This document shows positions 1 through 8,058 of a stretch of 64,000 nucleotides of DNA, in pieces. Each line of letters begins with the position of its first letter. Within the stretch, counting starts at the first letter, position 1. Source of the DNA: Neobacillus cucumis (GTDB lineage Bacteria > Bacillota > Bacilli > Bacillales_B > DSM-18226); assembly GCF_023715505.1 (NCBI RefSeq), contig NZ_JAMBOH010000003.1:1-64000 (forward strand). Reading direction: 5' to 3'. The position numbers and the translations under genes were made by a program. Below the pieces are notes generated by a model that worked only from the letters and a program-made list of their open reading frames with translations, was not told where the DNA came from and searched no databases.

Positions 1-49
1 CTTTGATGACTTGTAATTTAAACTCTTTGGAATGTTTTGTGCGTTTCAT
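1..49 (-). CDS. IS3-family transposase OrfA, N-terminal fragment at window edge
   Basis: Only the first 16 codons lie in the window. They read MKRTKHSKEFKLQVIK, the usual opening of IS3/IS150-type OrfA helix-turn-helix proteins that bind the element ends. A strong ribosome site (AAGGAGG, 8 bases before the ATG) fixes the start. The AT-rich 100 bases to the right should hold one terminal inverted repeat of the element, but its partner is outside the window so the end cannot be fixed. The insertion lies next to a broken HNH gene, as expected for a decaying mobile region. Confidence 0.6.
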   Translation of the reverse strand, partial: MKRTKHSKEFKLQVIK

Positions 50-177
50 GATGTCAACCTCCTTGGTACATTAAGCAGTATAATAAATTTTACTCTTACT
101 GTCCAAGTTCATTTTGGGGCTAATAAGATACATTCTGGTAAATTCATAATCTAAAGGTTTGTTTTAATCCGTCCACC

Positions 178-857
178 TTAATTGTAGTTGGAATGGTGGT
201 TATTATGCCATTCAAAATATATTTTTGTTGCATCTGACCAATACTTACAATTTAATCCCTTTATGGAATCGAGATAAATTTCTAATGGATCGGTGACCGT
301 TTTTTTATTTACTTTTATTTCACCATTAATAACTGATATATAACCCTTTTCGAAAAGATCATCACAACGAAACTTACACATAGGCATTACAATATTTTTA
401 TAATCCAGCTTTTCTTCATTTGTACAGAAAGATCTTTTCTTAATGTGAGACGCAATCAAGAAAGAAATTGGAAATTCCTTACCACAAATCCCACATCTAT
501 CAATTGTTTTATTCCCAAAGAGTGCTTTTCTTAGAAAACTCTGTTCAGCTCTACTTTTGGATTTACCCTCAATATCTAAAGTATCTAAATCGAAGCTTTC
601 AACAATTTTCCTATACTCATCGTTACTTACTGGTTGAATAGCAGTTTCACTTTCAAGATCAAAGTAGCTTAATAGAGCGTTACTCTTGTCCTTATCCAGA
701 ACTGTAAAACCTGAACCAAATAATTATTTGAATACCCAACAATGGTGTTAAAAAGCGAGATTGGTATATCATGTTCTCTAATTTCATCAAGAAAGTATAT
801 ATATTCCCTTGTTTCGCTTTTGGGAAGCGTTTTAATTACTGATAATATGTATATTTA
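178..857 (-). pseudogene. HNH endonuclease pseudogene (frameshifted, 5'-truncated)
   Basis: Read on the minus strand from about 857, the frame is open until a stop near 722. A one-base shift there restores a frame that runs to the stop at 178. The conceptual product has about 215 residues and carries a zinc-type nuclease core: C-G-I-C-G-K-E, then ASHIKKRS, then CTNEEKLDYKNIVMPMC, typical of HNH proteins of Bacilli. No start codon is left upstream of about 857, so the N-terminal part is missing as well. A TTG at 459 could restart translation of the last 93 codons but has no good ribosome site. Frameshift plus truncation make a working nuclease unlikely. Confidence 0.65.
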
Positions 858-1180
858 ACGACAAAAAAAGAGAAGCTCAATTCTGCTCCCCTTGTACTAG
901 ATCCGTTATGCCTTCCCCATCAAACTAAACTTTCATCAAGCTTCACTTCAACTGGCAACTCCCTTTAATTTGCTCCCCTCGGTTCTTAAATTCTCCTTTT
1001 TGCCAGACATGTGTTTTACTATTGACAGCAAATAGTGAATTGTGATCACATAGTTTTCATGTTGCTTCCCCTAAACCATACAAATTAGTAGACTGAGGTT
1101 ATAATATGTTTTTCTCCTCTGTCAATAAGCTCATTTGAAAAAAAGTAGATTGGACGGGCATAACAGCAACCCCCTGCGTG
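826..1180. repeat. Diverged long direct repeat, copy A
   Basis: This stretch aligns, with many substitutions and small gaps, to 4243-4640 in the same orientation. Shared words include GCTTCACTTCAACTGGCA, TTTGCTCCC, AATAGTGAATTG, CTCCT..GTCAATAA.GCTCATTT and GGGC.TAACAGC. On the minus strand both copies preserve scraps of the same reading frame, so they look like two relics of one gene plus its 3' end. The product family is not recognised. Confidence 0.55.
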
Positions 1181-1210
1181 GGAATCGAACCCACCAGACC
1201 TAGCACGCAG
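1171..1210 (-). other. tRNA T-arm-like hairpin relic
   Basis: The minus strand contains GTGGG-TTCGATT-CCCAC, a perfect 5-bp stem with a canonical seven-base T loop. The wider segment is bounded by CCTGCGTG and CACGCAGG, which can form another 8-bp stem. No complete cloverleaf can be built: D arm and acceptor partner are missing and the variable loop would be too short. It may be a tRNA or tmRNA 3'-end fragment carried as an attachment site, or chance. Confidence 0.35.
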
Positions 1211-1867
1211 GTCTCAAGCAGTTTTGAAGAATGAGAGGGATTTTACGACTTTGTTAAGTTAGTAAAGACACTCAAATCCCGTCTAATCAACTTAAAATCA
1301 GTTTTATCAATAAAATATCACTTGTATTTTTCTAAATCAATCACTAGAAATAGCATACCTATCTATTAATAACAACAAGAACAAATTAATTCCTATAATC
1401 ATACTTTGTAGCTTATCAGACTTGGAAATCCTTTTTCTCAATACGTATTCGGGATAAGTAGCATTAAAGAAACTTTGACTTTAATTAAAAGATGGTAATA
1501 TACAATTTTAAAACAAGAATTAGTAAAGTAGTTATTATAAGATGACCAAGAGACCTTGAAAGGCTTAATTGAATATCAGTTTGCATATGATTAACAAAAT
1601 GAAATTGTATACAAATATGATAAAGTTCTTCCAAATAATGTTGGAAAATTTGAGTTTTATAATCAGATATAAAAATAAAGAAAAGCATAAAGAGGATGAG
1701 GAATGTTAATTAAAATTATTTAAAGAGGGATAAACAAGAAACAGCAGAAAGTGCCTAAACTTTAGGTTTTAAATAAATTAGCACAGAAACCCCACTAACA
1801 TTTTTAATTAGTGAGGTGTTTTTGTTAATTCAAATTTCAATTATTATCTGGACACTGAGGGATCTAA
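1211..1867. other. AT-rich gap without a supported gene
   Basis: About 650 bases separate the T-arm-like relic from the holin-like gene. The stretch is very AT-rich. One short minus-strand frame (1485-1688) lacks a ribosome site and protein-like composition. I see no RNA gene or clear repeat here. Confidence 0.5.
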
Positions 1868-2668
1868 TTAAAGAGGTAAATCATCGTCATCTGATTTTTT
1901 TAACAATTTTTTCAAAGCAGGCGGAAAATCAAAACCTGCTATTTCAGCATTTTCTACAAGACCTTTTATTTCACCCCAAATTATCCAACCTGCAAAAAAA
2001 GAAAGAAATGTCCCTTCTGGGAATCCATCAAATGAAATAACATAACTTAATGTGTTTCCCAATGCTAACATAAAATAAGGCCATAAGAATAATTGGATAT
2101 TTCTTGAAACTGCTATATAATCGTCTTGATTTTTATTTTTATTCGCTAACATCCTCATTAAAGTATGACCAACTGTCATAAAAATTAGGACATAAGATAG
2201 GATATTAAAACTGCCAAATAAAAGTGTAAAAACTGCGGTTAACACAGCAAATGCAGCTTTAACGGTATGAACTTCAATAAAATTTCCCCATTGGTTTTTT
2301 ATATCCTCAATTCGTACTAATGGTAGGGCAGTAAATAATGGCTTCATTTTATATCCCGCCTTAGGATTAGGTTTAAATATTTTATGCATCCAACGTGCAA
2401 ATGATGACATAGTATTTTTAGTATCTTTATACCCATTAAAACCTAACTCTAAACTGGCAAATTCTCCGTATTTCAATGCAGTTTCTAACACTCCAAGATA
2501 TTCATTTCTTGTGCTAAAGTTTTTCTCCTTTGCCTCTTGGATCTTCCAGTAAAGTTTCCGAGTAGAATCCAATGCCTCTGCAATACATTCTTCAATTTCC
2601 TCATTTACTTTGTCTTCAGCAGTATTATTTTCTAATAAGCAAAGATAATCTTTACTAGTCAAAGTCAT
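1868..2668 (-). CDS. Holin-like membrane protein with a long N-terminal cytosolic domain
   Basis: The 266-residue protein has a charged, helical N-terminal region (1-125) and then about four hydrophobic segments near 137-153, 155-172, 190-212 and 217-235. The C-terminal end, ENAEIAGFDFPPALKKLLKK, matches the typical tail of phage_holin_4 / toxin-secretion holins (phi29 holin type), which form membrane pores. Those holins usually have about 130-150 residues, so the N-terminal extension is unusual. It starts 5 bases after the stop of the 206-residue gene, and its ribosome site (GGGGGG) lies inside that gene, so the two are translationally coupled. No endolysin or phage gene is nearby. A pore-forming effector is plausible but inferred. 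Confidence 0.55.
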   Translation of the reverse strand: MTLTSKDYLCLLENNTAEDKVNEEIEECIAEALDSTRKLYWKIQEAKEKNFSTRNEYLGVLETALKYGEFASLELGFNGYKDTKNTMSSFARWMHKIFKPNPKAGYKMKPLFTALPLVRIEDIKNQWGNFIEVHTVKAAFAVLTAVFTLLFGSFNILSYVLIFMTVGHTLMRMLANKNKNQDDYIAVSRNIQLFLWPYFMLALGNTLSYVISFDGFPEGTFLSFFAGWIIWGEIKGLVENAEIAGFDFPPALKKLLKKSDDDDLPL

Positions 2669-2673
2669 TATAT

Positions 2674-3294
2674 CTACCCCCCAATGAAACTGACAGGAAG
2701 ATTTCTGGTTGTCAAGAAACTATCCATACTGTCCCTTAATATACTTTCAGACTCCTGACAAGAAACCATAAAATTCTTTATGTTGACTTCATTAGGTGTT
2801 TCAAGACTGATATTTGCAAAATTAGCTTGCCCATCAGACTGAAATTCAAATTGATACATTATTTTTTTTAAATCCCTTAGTAATTGAAATTTTAAGCTTG
2901 ATTCCATGATTTCACCTAGTGGTTCTGGACTACTTATGAAAAAATTATGTAGTGATTGTTCGTTATCAAAGTTTAATATGGAAATTAATCGAAATTTTAA
3001 AATCGTTAACTTATCATCCTCTGCAAAATTCATAACTTTCAGAACATTTAAAATTTCTGAATATGCTTCTTCTCTGTCCCTAAATATAGATATAATCTCT
3101 AGTCTCATGTCTTTAATCACCAAAGATATAATGGGAAAACCATTCTTAAATTTTGCCACGTTATTTTTTATTTCTATTTCTTCAAATTTAAATCTTTTCT
3201 TTAGATCCAACTGTTTATTGTCTAGGAAATGTGTTAATTCTTTAGTAAATGAAATGTTGATCTCTAAAAACAATGGTATAAGCTTTGTAGACAT
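2674..3294 (-). CDS. Hypothetical protein, first gene of the holin-like two-gene unit
   Basis: The product has 206 residues and no signal peptide or membrane segment, so it is probably cytosolic. It mixes beta-strand-like stretches (about 5-75) with helical stretches (about 75-190). I do not recognise a family. A good ribosome site (AGGAGG) precedes the ATG. The gene ends GGGGGG-TAG, and that G run serves as ribosome site for the membrane protein that follows, so both are made together. By analogy with sensor plus pore pairs it may control its partner; that is inference only. Confidence 0.6.
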   Translation of the reverse strand: MSTKLIPLFLEINISFTKELTHFLDNKQLDLKKRFKFEEIEIKNNVAKFKNGFPIISLVIKDMRLEIISIFRDREEAYSEILNVLKVMNFAEDDKLTILKFRLISILNFDNEQSLHNFFISSPEPLGEIMESSLKFQLLRDLKKIMYQFEFQSDGQANFANISLETPNEVNIKNFMVSCQESESILRDSMDSFLTTRNLPVSFIGG

Positions 3295-4038
3295 AGTAAA
3301 TTCCTCCTGTTAATTCTATAATAATACATTTGAGGTAATTTTTGAATGAATTAACTATTATTTTTAGTAGATAAATAATAATCATATTGATTAAAGAACA
3401 ATAAGTTATTCCCAATTCACTACATTTGTGTTTTTATATAATATTTAATTGTTTCAGATAGCTGTCTAACATCATAATCACCCGTTTAAGGGAAATAACA
3501 ATAATTGAGTTTGATTGTACTTGAGAATTAGGGTATTAGAAAACGTTACATAAGAGTTATGGTTGGAAGGTAAACCAATAAAGTAAATAGACGGTAAAGT
3601 GGTAACGAAACAATACTATCTAATGTGGTGGAACAACTTTGTCAGAATAGGAAAGCCTATATAGGTAATTACTTATCTACTCAAAAGCATACTTGTATAG
3701 GTATAATGGTCCTATAAATATATTACGTGGCAATTATTGAAGTTACAATAAAGATATAGTAGGGAGATCAAATTTATATAGTTCTATTAAGTATCAGTTA
3801 ATTCAGAAAGGAAGAAGGGTAAATTAACATAACCTCTAATATCTATATCTTTGAAATCCTTTATCAATTCAAGTTCCTTTAAAGAAGATATTATCAATCT
3901 TATTAAATGTTCATAGATAAATTTCGTTATTTTATCCATCTTCTCTCAAGATGATTAGTTTTTTTATCAAAACTATCTATAATATATCCATTCAATTCTG
4001 TAAATTGTTTTGTATGTAAATGTGAATGATTGTTACTA

Positions 4039-4125
4039 TTAATGGTAAAATTTTATTAGAATTTCAACACAATCAAAAACAATACAAATTCTCGCATGTT
4101 TATTTTCTAGCTGATATGTACTCAT
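4039..4125 (-). CDS. Possible 28-residue peptide, or 5' remnant of a lost gene
   Basis: An ATG preceded by an optimal ribosome site (TTAGGAGG, about 7 bases away) opens a frame of 28 codons starting MSTYQLENKHARICIVFDCV. It stops at 4039. The strong initiation signal argues that translation starts here. The sequence resembles no small protein I know, so it could equally be the surviving start of a deleted gene. Confidence 0.3.
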   Translation of the reverse strand: MSTYQLENKHARICIVFDCVEILIKFYH

Positions 4126-4242
4126 ATAACACCTCCTAATATATAGTATTCGTCATTTGAAGTATCATTTCCTTTTTAAAGGAATATAGCGAATGATTCA
4201 AAGCACCTCCCAAAGTTATAAGTAAATCATATAGCATTAAGG

Positions 4243-4640
4243 AGCGTTTTAATTTAGTAATTGTGTATATCTTAGGGCAAAAAAAGAGGTAGTCATTTAA
4301 GATCCCCTTGATGTCTTTCTACTAATTTATTATGTCTTCACATTCAAACAAAAACTTTCACCAGCTTCACTTCAACTGGCATCTCCCCTTTTATTTGCTC
4401 CCAGAACTCCAAAGCCATCCTTTTCTATATTATTCCCATGAATTTTAAACTCTCCATTTTGCAAAATATTTGTTTTGCTCACAACACTCAAATAGTGAAT
4501 TGCCGAAAACAGCAACTTTCACGTTTCTTACCCATAATTGTTTGGTATATTGAGGGCATAGTGTTAATTTCTCCTGTCAATAAAGCTCATTTTAAAAATA
4601 TAACCTAAGTGGAGGGGCGTAACAGCTACACCCTATATGA
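4243..4640. repeat. Diverged long direct repeat, copy B
   Basis: Homologous to copy A at 826-1180, same orientation, about 3.4 kb apart. Here the minus strand keeps the frame fragment EFWEQIKGEMPVEVKLVKVF, followed by a stop, so the repeat includes the 3' end of a decayed coding sequence. The two copies flank the holin-like two-gene unit. Confidence 0.55.
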
Positions 4641-4833
4641 GAATTTAGGAAGTTTCAAATGGTGAAATCGTGCCCCCTCCACCTCAAAGATAAAATTTTC
4701 CTTTTATCATTTACAATTACTAATAGAATCATTCTATGTGGTCTACCGCTTCATTCGTATTTCTTAAATTAAATCTACATATACAACATATGGACTTAAT
4801 TAGGCTTAAAATAATTTTTTAATTCCATTTAAA

Positions 4834-4860
4834 AAAGGATAGTCAATGACTACCCTCTAC
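4834..4860 (-). terminator. Intrinsic terminator of the PIN-like gene
   Basis: Minus strand: GGGTAGTC-ATT-GACTATCC followed by six T. The 8-bp stem contains one G-T pair. It lies about 150 bases after the stop at 5012. Confidence 0.65.
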
Positions 4861-5011
4861 AATGTTGCTTCAGTTTCCCTAATTTCTGATAAATAACATT
4901 TAAGATACAAAGAGAGGATTAATGTCAAAACGAGACAAGCAGAAGGCATAGCGGTTGCAGGGCAAAGGGTAATCACTTGGGTGACCGCAATAAATTTACA
5001 AGCACTAATTC

Positions 5012-6079
5012 TTAGTTAAGCCCTTTTTGTTCTTTCAAATAATTTTTTACATTATTTTCAAGAGTAAAACATAACCTCCTCAACCTATCTAATCTTGCTT
5101 CATTACTTTCAGGTGCTAGAATAAATTTATATCTACGTTCTTCTTGAATTTTAGAGTGATATTTATGTATTTCATCTATCTCATCTTCACTCCATTTAAA
5201 ATTAGAATAATCTAATTCTACCATAGGTGGATAAACAGATTTATCACCATTTGTAAACATAAACCTTAATTTCATAGAATCAAATATCTTCCATAGTAAC
5301 TCATCTCTTGTTACAAACACTGAAACTTTTTTATCCGAAATAAGTGTTCCGCTTACTAAAGTAGGGAAAGAAAGGTCAATTGAAGCATTCCAAATTCCAT
5401 GAATAATGTGTTCAATCGTTTTCTTTCTTGGATGAATTAAATCTTTCGCCCTAGGATAACCACTTAATAACAAATGTCCATAACTTACATGAGCTACACT
5501 CATCAAATCCAATTCATTGGAAAGAAAATCCAAATAATTAATCATTTTTTTGGAATTTGAAGGTTCTGTAGTATCGTTATAAATTAAATAAAGTTTAAGT
5601 AAACAAGCATAACTAAGAAACATCAAATTCTGAAATGAACTTGGTTGGTTTAGACTAGCCATTTTAGATGATTGTCGTTGTGATGTATCTTTTACAGGTT
5701 CTGAGAACTGAATTAACTTACTATGTTCAATTATTTGTAGAAAATCCATATCTAATAAAGCACCTATATTATTTAATGCCTCCTTTGCCTTATCTTCGTT
5801 GATTTCAAAATTATTAAGGTTTCTACAAGACTCTTCCACCCCTAATGTGAAATCAACTTCTATGTCGTATTGTTTAATATGTTTGAGAAGGTTTTTCAAT
5901 TCATTCCATAGAACCGCATCGGATACCGTTTTACTGGGCTCTCTATAAAACTCTCTAAGATATATACAAATATTAGAATCAAGATGCAATTGAATTACAT
6001 CCGGTTCTAATTTATTAATTACGTCTTCTATGGACTCAATTTTTTCCTTCAGATACATTGAACTAAAATAAAACTTCAT
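5012..6079 (-). CDS. PIN-domain-like protein, large (355 residues)
   Basis: Near the N-terminus IQLHLDSNICIYLREF fits the first PIN-nuclease motif (hydrophobic run, D, S/T, N). KVSVFVTRDELLWKIF near residue 258 fits the late TxDxxL motif. The acidic stretch DFTLGVEESC near 80 could supply the middle acidic residue. PIN proteins are metal-dependent ribonucleases, but most are about 130 residues. This one has a helical insert of over 150 residues between the motifs. I start at the ATG at 6079, which has AGAGGTG before it; an in-frame GTG at 6088 overlaps that site. No antitoxin-like gene is adjacent. The assignment rests on motif reading only. Confidence 0.45.
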   Translation of the reverse strand: MKFYFSSMYLKEKIESIEDVINKLEPDVIQLHLDSNICIYLREFYREPSKTVSDAVLWNELKNLLKHIKQYDIEVDFTLGVEESCRNLNNFEINEDKAKEALNNIGALLDMDFLQIIEHSKLIQFSEPVKDTSQRQSSKMASLNQPSSFQNLMFLSYACLLKLYLIYNDTTEPSNSKKMINYLDFLSNELDLMSVAHVSYGHLLLSGYPRAKDLIHPRKKTIEHIIHGIWNASIDLSFPTLVSGTLISDKKVSVFVTRDELLWKIFDSMKLRFMFTNGDKSVYPPMVELDYSNFKWSEDEIDEIHKYHSKIQEERRYKFILAPESNEARLDRLRRLCFTLENNVKNYLKEQKGLN

Positions 6080-6404
6080 AAAAATCACCTCTTCTATAAG
6101 AATAATGTAATATAGATAAATTTTACCATAAGTTCAGGAATCAAACATTTTAACGGAAAATCAAATGCTCTATGTAACTTATGTTTAAAAGGCAGAGCAA
6201 AGCATCGAATTGAAATCCAACAAAAGCCGAGGCTCCTATTGCTATGCCTTAATTTTCTATAAAATTCCACATTTCTGGCAAAAACCACCCCCATTTTAAA
6301 TTGAACTCTAAGGTGTCTAGTACTTGATTCTAATAGCCTTGAAAAATGGTATTTAGATTGTTTTATCTCTTTTAATTGGGGCTGTTTGTGGTTCTAAATA
6401 GCAT

Positions 6405-6433
6405 TTAAAAAAGAGTAATCAATTGATTACCCT
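6405..6433 (-). terminator. Intrinsic terminator of the resolvase gene
   Basis: Directly after the resolvase stop, the minus strand has GGGTAATCA/TTGATTACTC then six T, an almost perfect palindrome with a short loop. Confidence 0.7.
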
Positions 6434-6994
6434 TTACGCCTGTTGTTTACGTTCTTTCACTGCTCTATATATTGTTGCTCTTGAAACTCCAGTCATATCC
6501 ACTATTTCATCTACTGTCATTGTTTGACTATCATATAACTTCAATGCTTTTTCAACGTCCTTTTTATCCGCTTTTGGTCTACCGCCAACTCGCCCTCTAG
6601 CTCTTGCTGATTCAAGTCCTGCCTTCGTTCTATCTCTGATAATATCCCTTTCAAGTTCAGCAATGCTCGCCATTGTACGAAAAAAGAATCTACCCATTGG
6701 TGTACTTGTATCAATCTGATCTTGAATGGAAACAAAATCAACTTCTTTTTCTGCAAAAAGTTCTGACAGTTCAATTAAATGTTTGGTGCTTCTGCTGATA
6801 CGATCTAACTTATAAACAACTACCTTATCACCCTTCCTCAATTTACCAATCATTTTTTCTAATTGTGGTCTATCCTTTTTAGCACCACTTATTTTTTCTT
6901 GAAATATTTCATCTACTCCATACTTTGAAAAAGTATCTAACTGCATCTCTAAATTCTGATCTTGTGTACTTACCCTAGCGTAAGCGAATATCAT
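6434..6994 (-). CDS. Serine recombinase / resolvase
   Basis: The 186-residue protein is a complete small serine recombinase. It opens MIFAYARVSTQDQ, with the catalytic serine at position 9, followed by the conserved YKLDRISRS and the arginines of DIIRDRTKAGLESARARGR. A C-terminal Hin-type helix-turn-helix (TVDEIVDMTGVSRATIYRAV) binds DNA. Such enzymes resolve cointegrates, invert segments or maintain plasmid monomers. I use the ATG at 6994, since an in-frame GTG two codons earlier has poorer spacing. Repeated TTTTGATA words lie directly upstream and may be its sites. No transposase is adjacent. Family assignment is firm; role is open. Confidence 0.92.
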   Translation of the reverse strand: MIFAYARVSTQDQNLEMQLDTFSKYGVDEIFQEKISGAKKDRPQLEKMIGKLRKGDKVVVYKLDRISRSTKHLIELSELFAEKEVDFVSIQDQIDTSTPMGRFFFRTMASIAELERDIIRDRTKAGLESARARGRVGGRPKADKKDVEKALKLYDSQTMTVDEIVDMTGVSRATIYRAVKERKQQA

Positions 6995-7029
6995 AAGCAC
7001 CCATTCCCTTTATGATTTGTTATTATCAT

Positions 7030-7095
7030 TATATCAAAAACGTTTTATTAAGAACAGTTTTGATACATAGATTTTGATATAAGTTTTGATACATT
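7030..7095. repeat. Iterated TTTTGATA sites, possible resolvase res region
   Basis: GTTTTGATACAT occurs at 7057-7068 and 7083-7094. ATTTTGATATA lies between them at 7071-7081, and an inverted copy (ATATCAAAA) at 7031-7039. A further TTTTTGATAC lies near 7163. Clustered, partly inverted 11-12-bp sites just upstream of a resolvase gene are what a res/autoregulatory site looks like. Confidence 0.45.
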
Positions 7096-7224
7096 ATATA
7101 GGATAAAAACCAGTGATAATCGGATCATAAATTGTAGATCACAACATGTATCATTAACCTTCGTTTTTGATACAAAAATAAAAAACTCCCACTAAAAAAG
7201 AAGTGAAAGTTTCTTATTCAATAA

Positions 7225-7912
7225 GTCGAGTAGAAGGGAGCCTCTTTTACCTTGCGGTAAATTGTACTCCTCCCCCCTCAGAGAACCGAGCTTGCACTAT
7301 TAATGCACACACAGCTCCTCCTAGTTACCATTCACAAAATGTAGCTAATCTCTTAGATTGAGATTTTGCTAATTCTGCTATCCTTAGTAGTTTTGTTTCC
7401 ATTTATTATCCCTACCTCTGTGTGTAGTAAATGTGTCCCTAGTAAGGGTGATAACTGGTAGCTACCCTTTCCTCCGTCGGCATTACACAACTTCATTGGT
7501 ACTACGCTGCTATCCGACTCCCTACATCGGCATTTGGTTTCCTTGCTTGTTATCGCTTGTACACCATACTCTTCTAAAAAAAAAGAAAAGACCGGTAGGG
7601 TCTCCCGAGTTGCCGTATCATATCAATGTATAACGTGCCAAGGTCTCTGACTCCAGAGAGGTTTTATCCTTCTTGCCTTTAACGAAAGATAAATGTAGCT
7701 TTCTGCTGTGCTTAAGGCATCAGCCCTCTCGATTTACTAACATTATGGAGCTCAATCCCATTAACCATTTGGCTTTCGGCCCGCCACCTAACTGTCTACG
7801 CTTAAAGACTAAAGTTACCTTTAGCCCTCCAAGACTCGCTACGAGCGAATGGCTAGTTCTTACTCGACGGGAATCCCACCCGCTATATGATACGACCTAT
7901 GCTCGGCCGCAC
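7225..7912 (-). mobile_element. Group II intron with internally deleted reverse-transcriptase ORF
   Basis: The minus-strand element opens with GTGCGGCCGAGC, matching the bacterial intron 5' consensus GUGYG. It ends CTACTCGAC, matching the 3' consensus ending AY. The 5' 500 bases contain domain I-type segments, including AACTCGGGAGACCC. A start codon for the intron protein lies in the domain IV position. Near the end, 7281-7317 folds as a domain-V-like hairpin beginning GAGCTGTG and ending GGTTCTC, and 7225-7279 forms the domain VI helix. Total length is about 690 bases, against 2-3 kb for intact introns, because nearly all the protein gene is gone. It might still be moved or spliced if an intron protein is supplied in trans. 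Confidence 0.75.
7325..7402 (-). pseudogene. ltrA: Relic of group II intron reverse transcriptase/maturase (25 codons)
   Basis: The frame starts METKLLRIAELAKSQSKR, the recognisable N-terminus of many group II intron proteins, and stops after 25 codons. The reverse-transcriptase, maturase and endonuclease parts are absent. The deletion joins the first codons almost directly to the domain V region. Confidence 0.65.
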
Positions 7913-8058
7913 AAGCACCTGTTAGTTGAGGAACCTAATTAGCTTTAATTTATCTCACCCTAATTATACAAAAGCCCATTTCTATTTAATTAGGAGATGA
8001 AATAAAAAAAAGGAAGCATTAAGCTTTTAGCTCCACACTTCCAATCGTTTTTTTTTAA

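Larger units (their letters stand above)
3295..5011. other. 1.7-kb gap with gene relics
   Basis: No full-length gene is visible. The stretch holds a possible 28-codon ORF (4039-4125), repeat copy B (4243-4640) and a terminator (4834-4860). The part from 3300 to 3840 is AT-rich with stops in all frames and shows nothing I can name. Confidence 0.5.
7211..7936. repeat. Dispersed palindrome copy split by the group II intron
   Basis: Joining the flanks of the intron on the plus strand gives TTATTCAATAAAAGCACC followed by TGTTAGTTGAGGAA. This is the same imperfect palindrome (TTCAACTAA ... TTAGTTGAA) found repeatedly between 8.8 and 21.8 kb. The intron thus lies in the left arm of one copy. Confidence 0.5.

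Noticed and set aside
1485..1688. 67-codon minus-strand frame
   Set aside because: Very AT-rich, no ribosome site, low-complexity hydrophobic product, no supporting context.
6094..6294. 66-codon minus-strand frame before the PIN-like gene
   Set aside because: No ribosome site; reads like a chance frame with scattered Cys, Arg and aromatic residues and matches no family.
7433..7942. Two plus-strand frames (7433-7633, 7673-7942)
   Set aside because: They lie antisense within the structured RNA of the group II intron, which explains the sequence.
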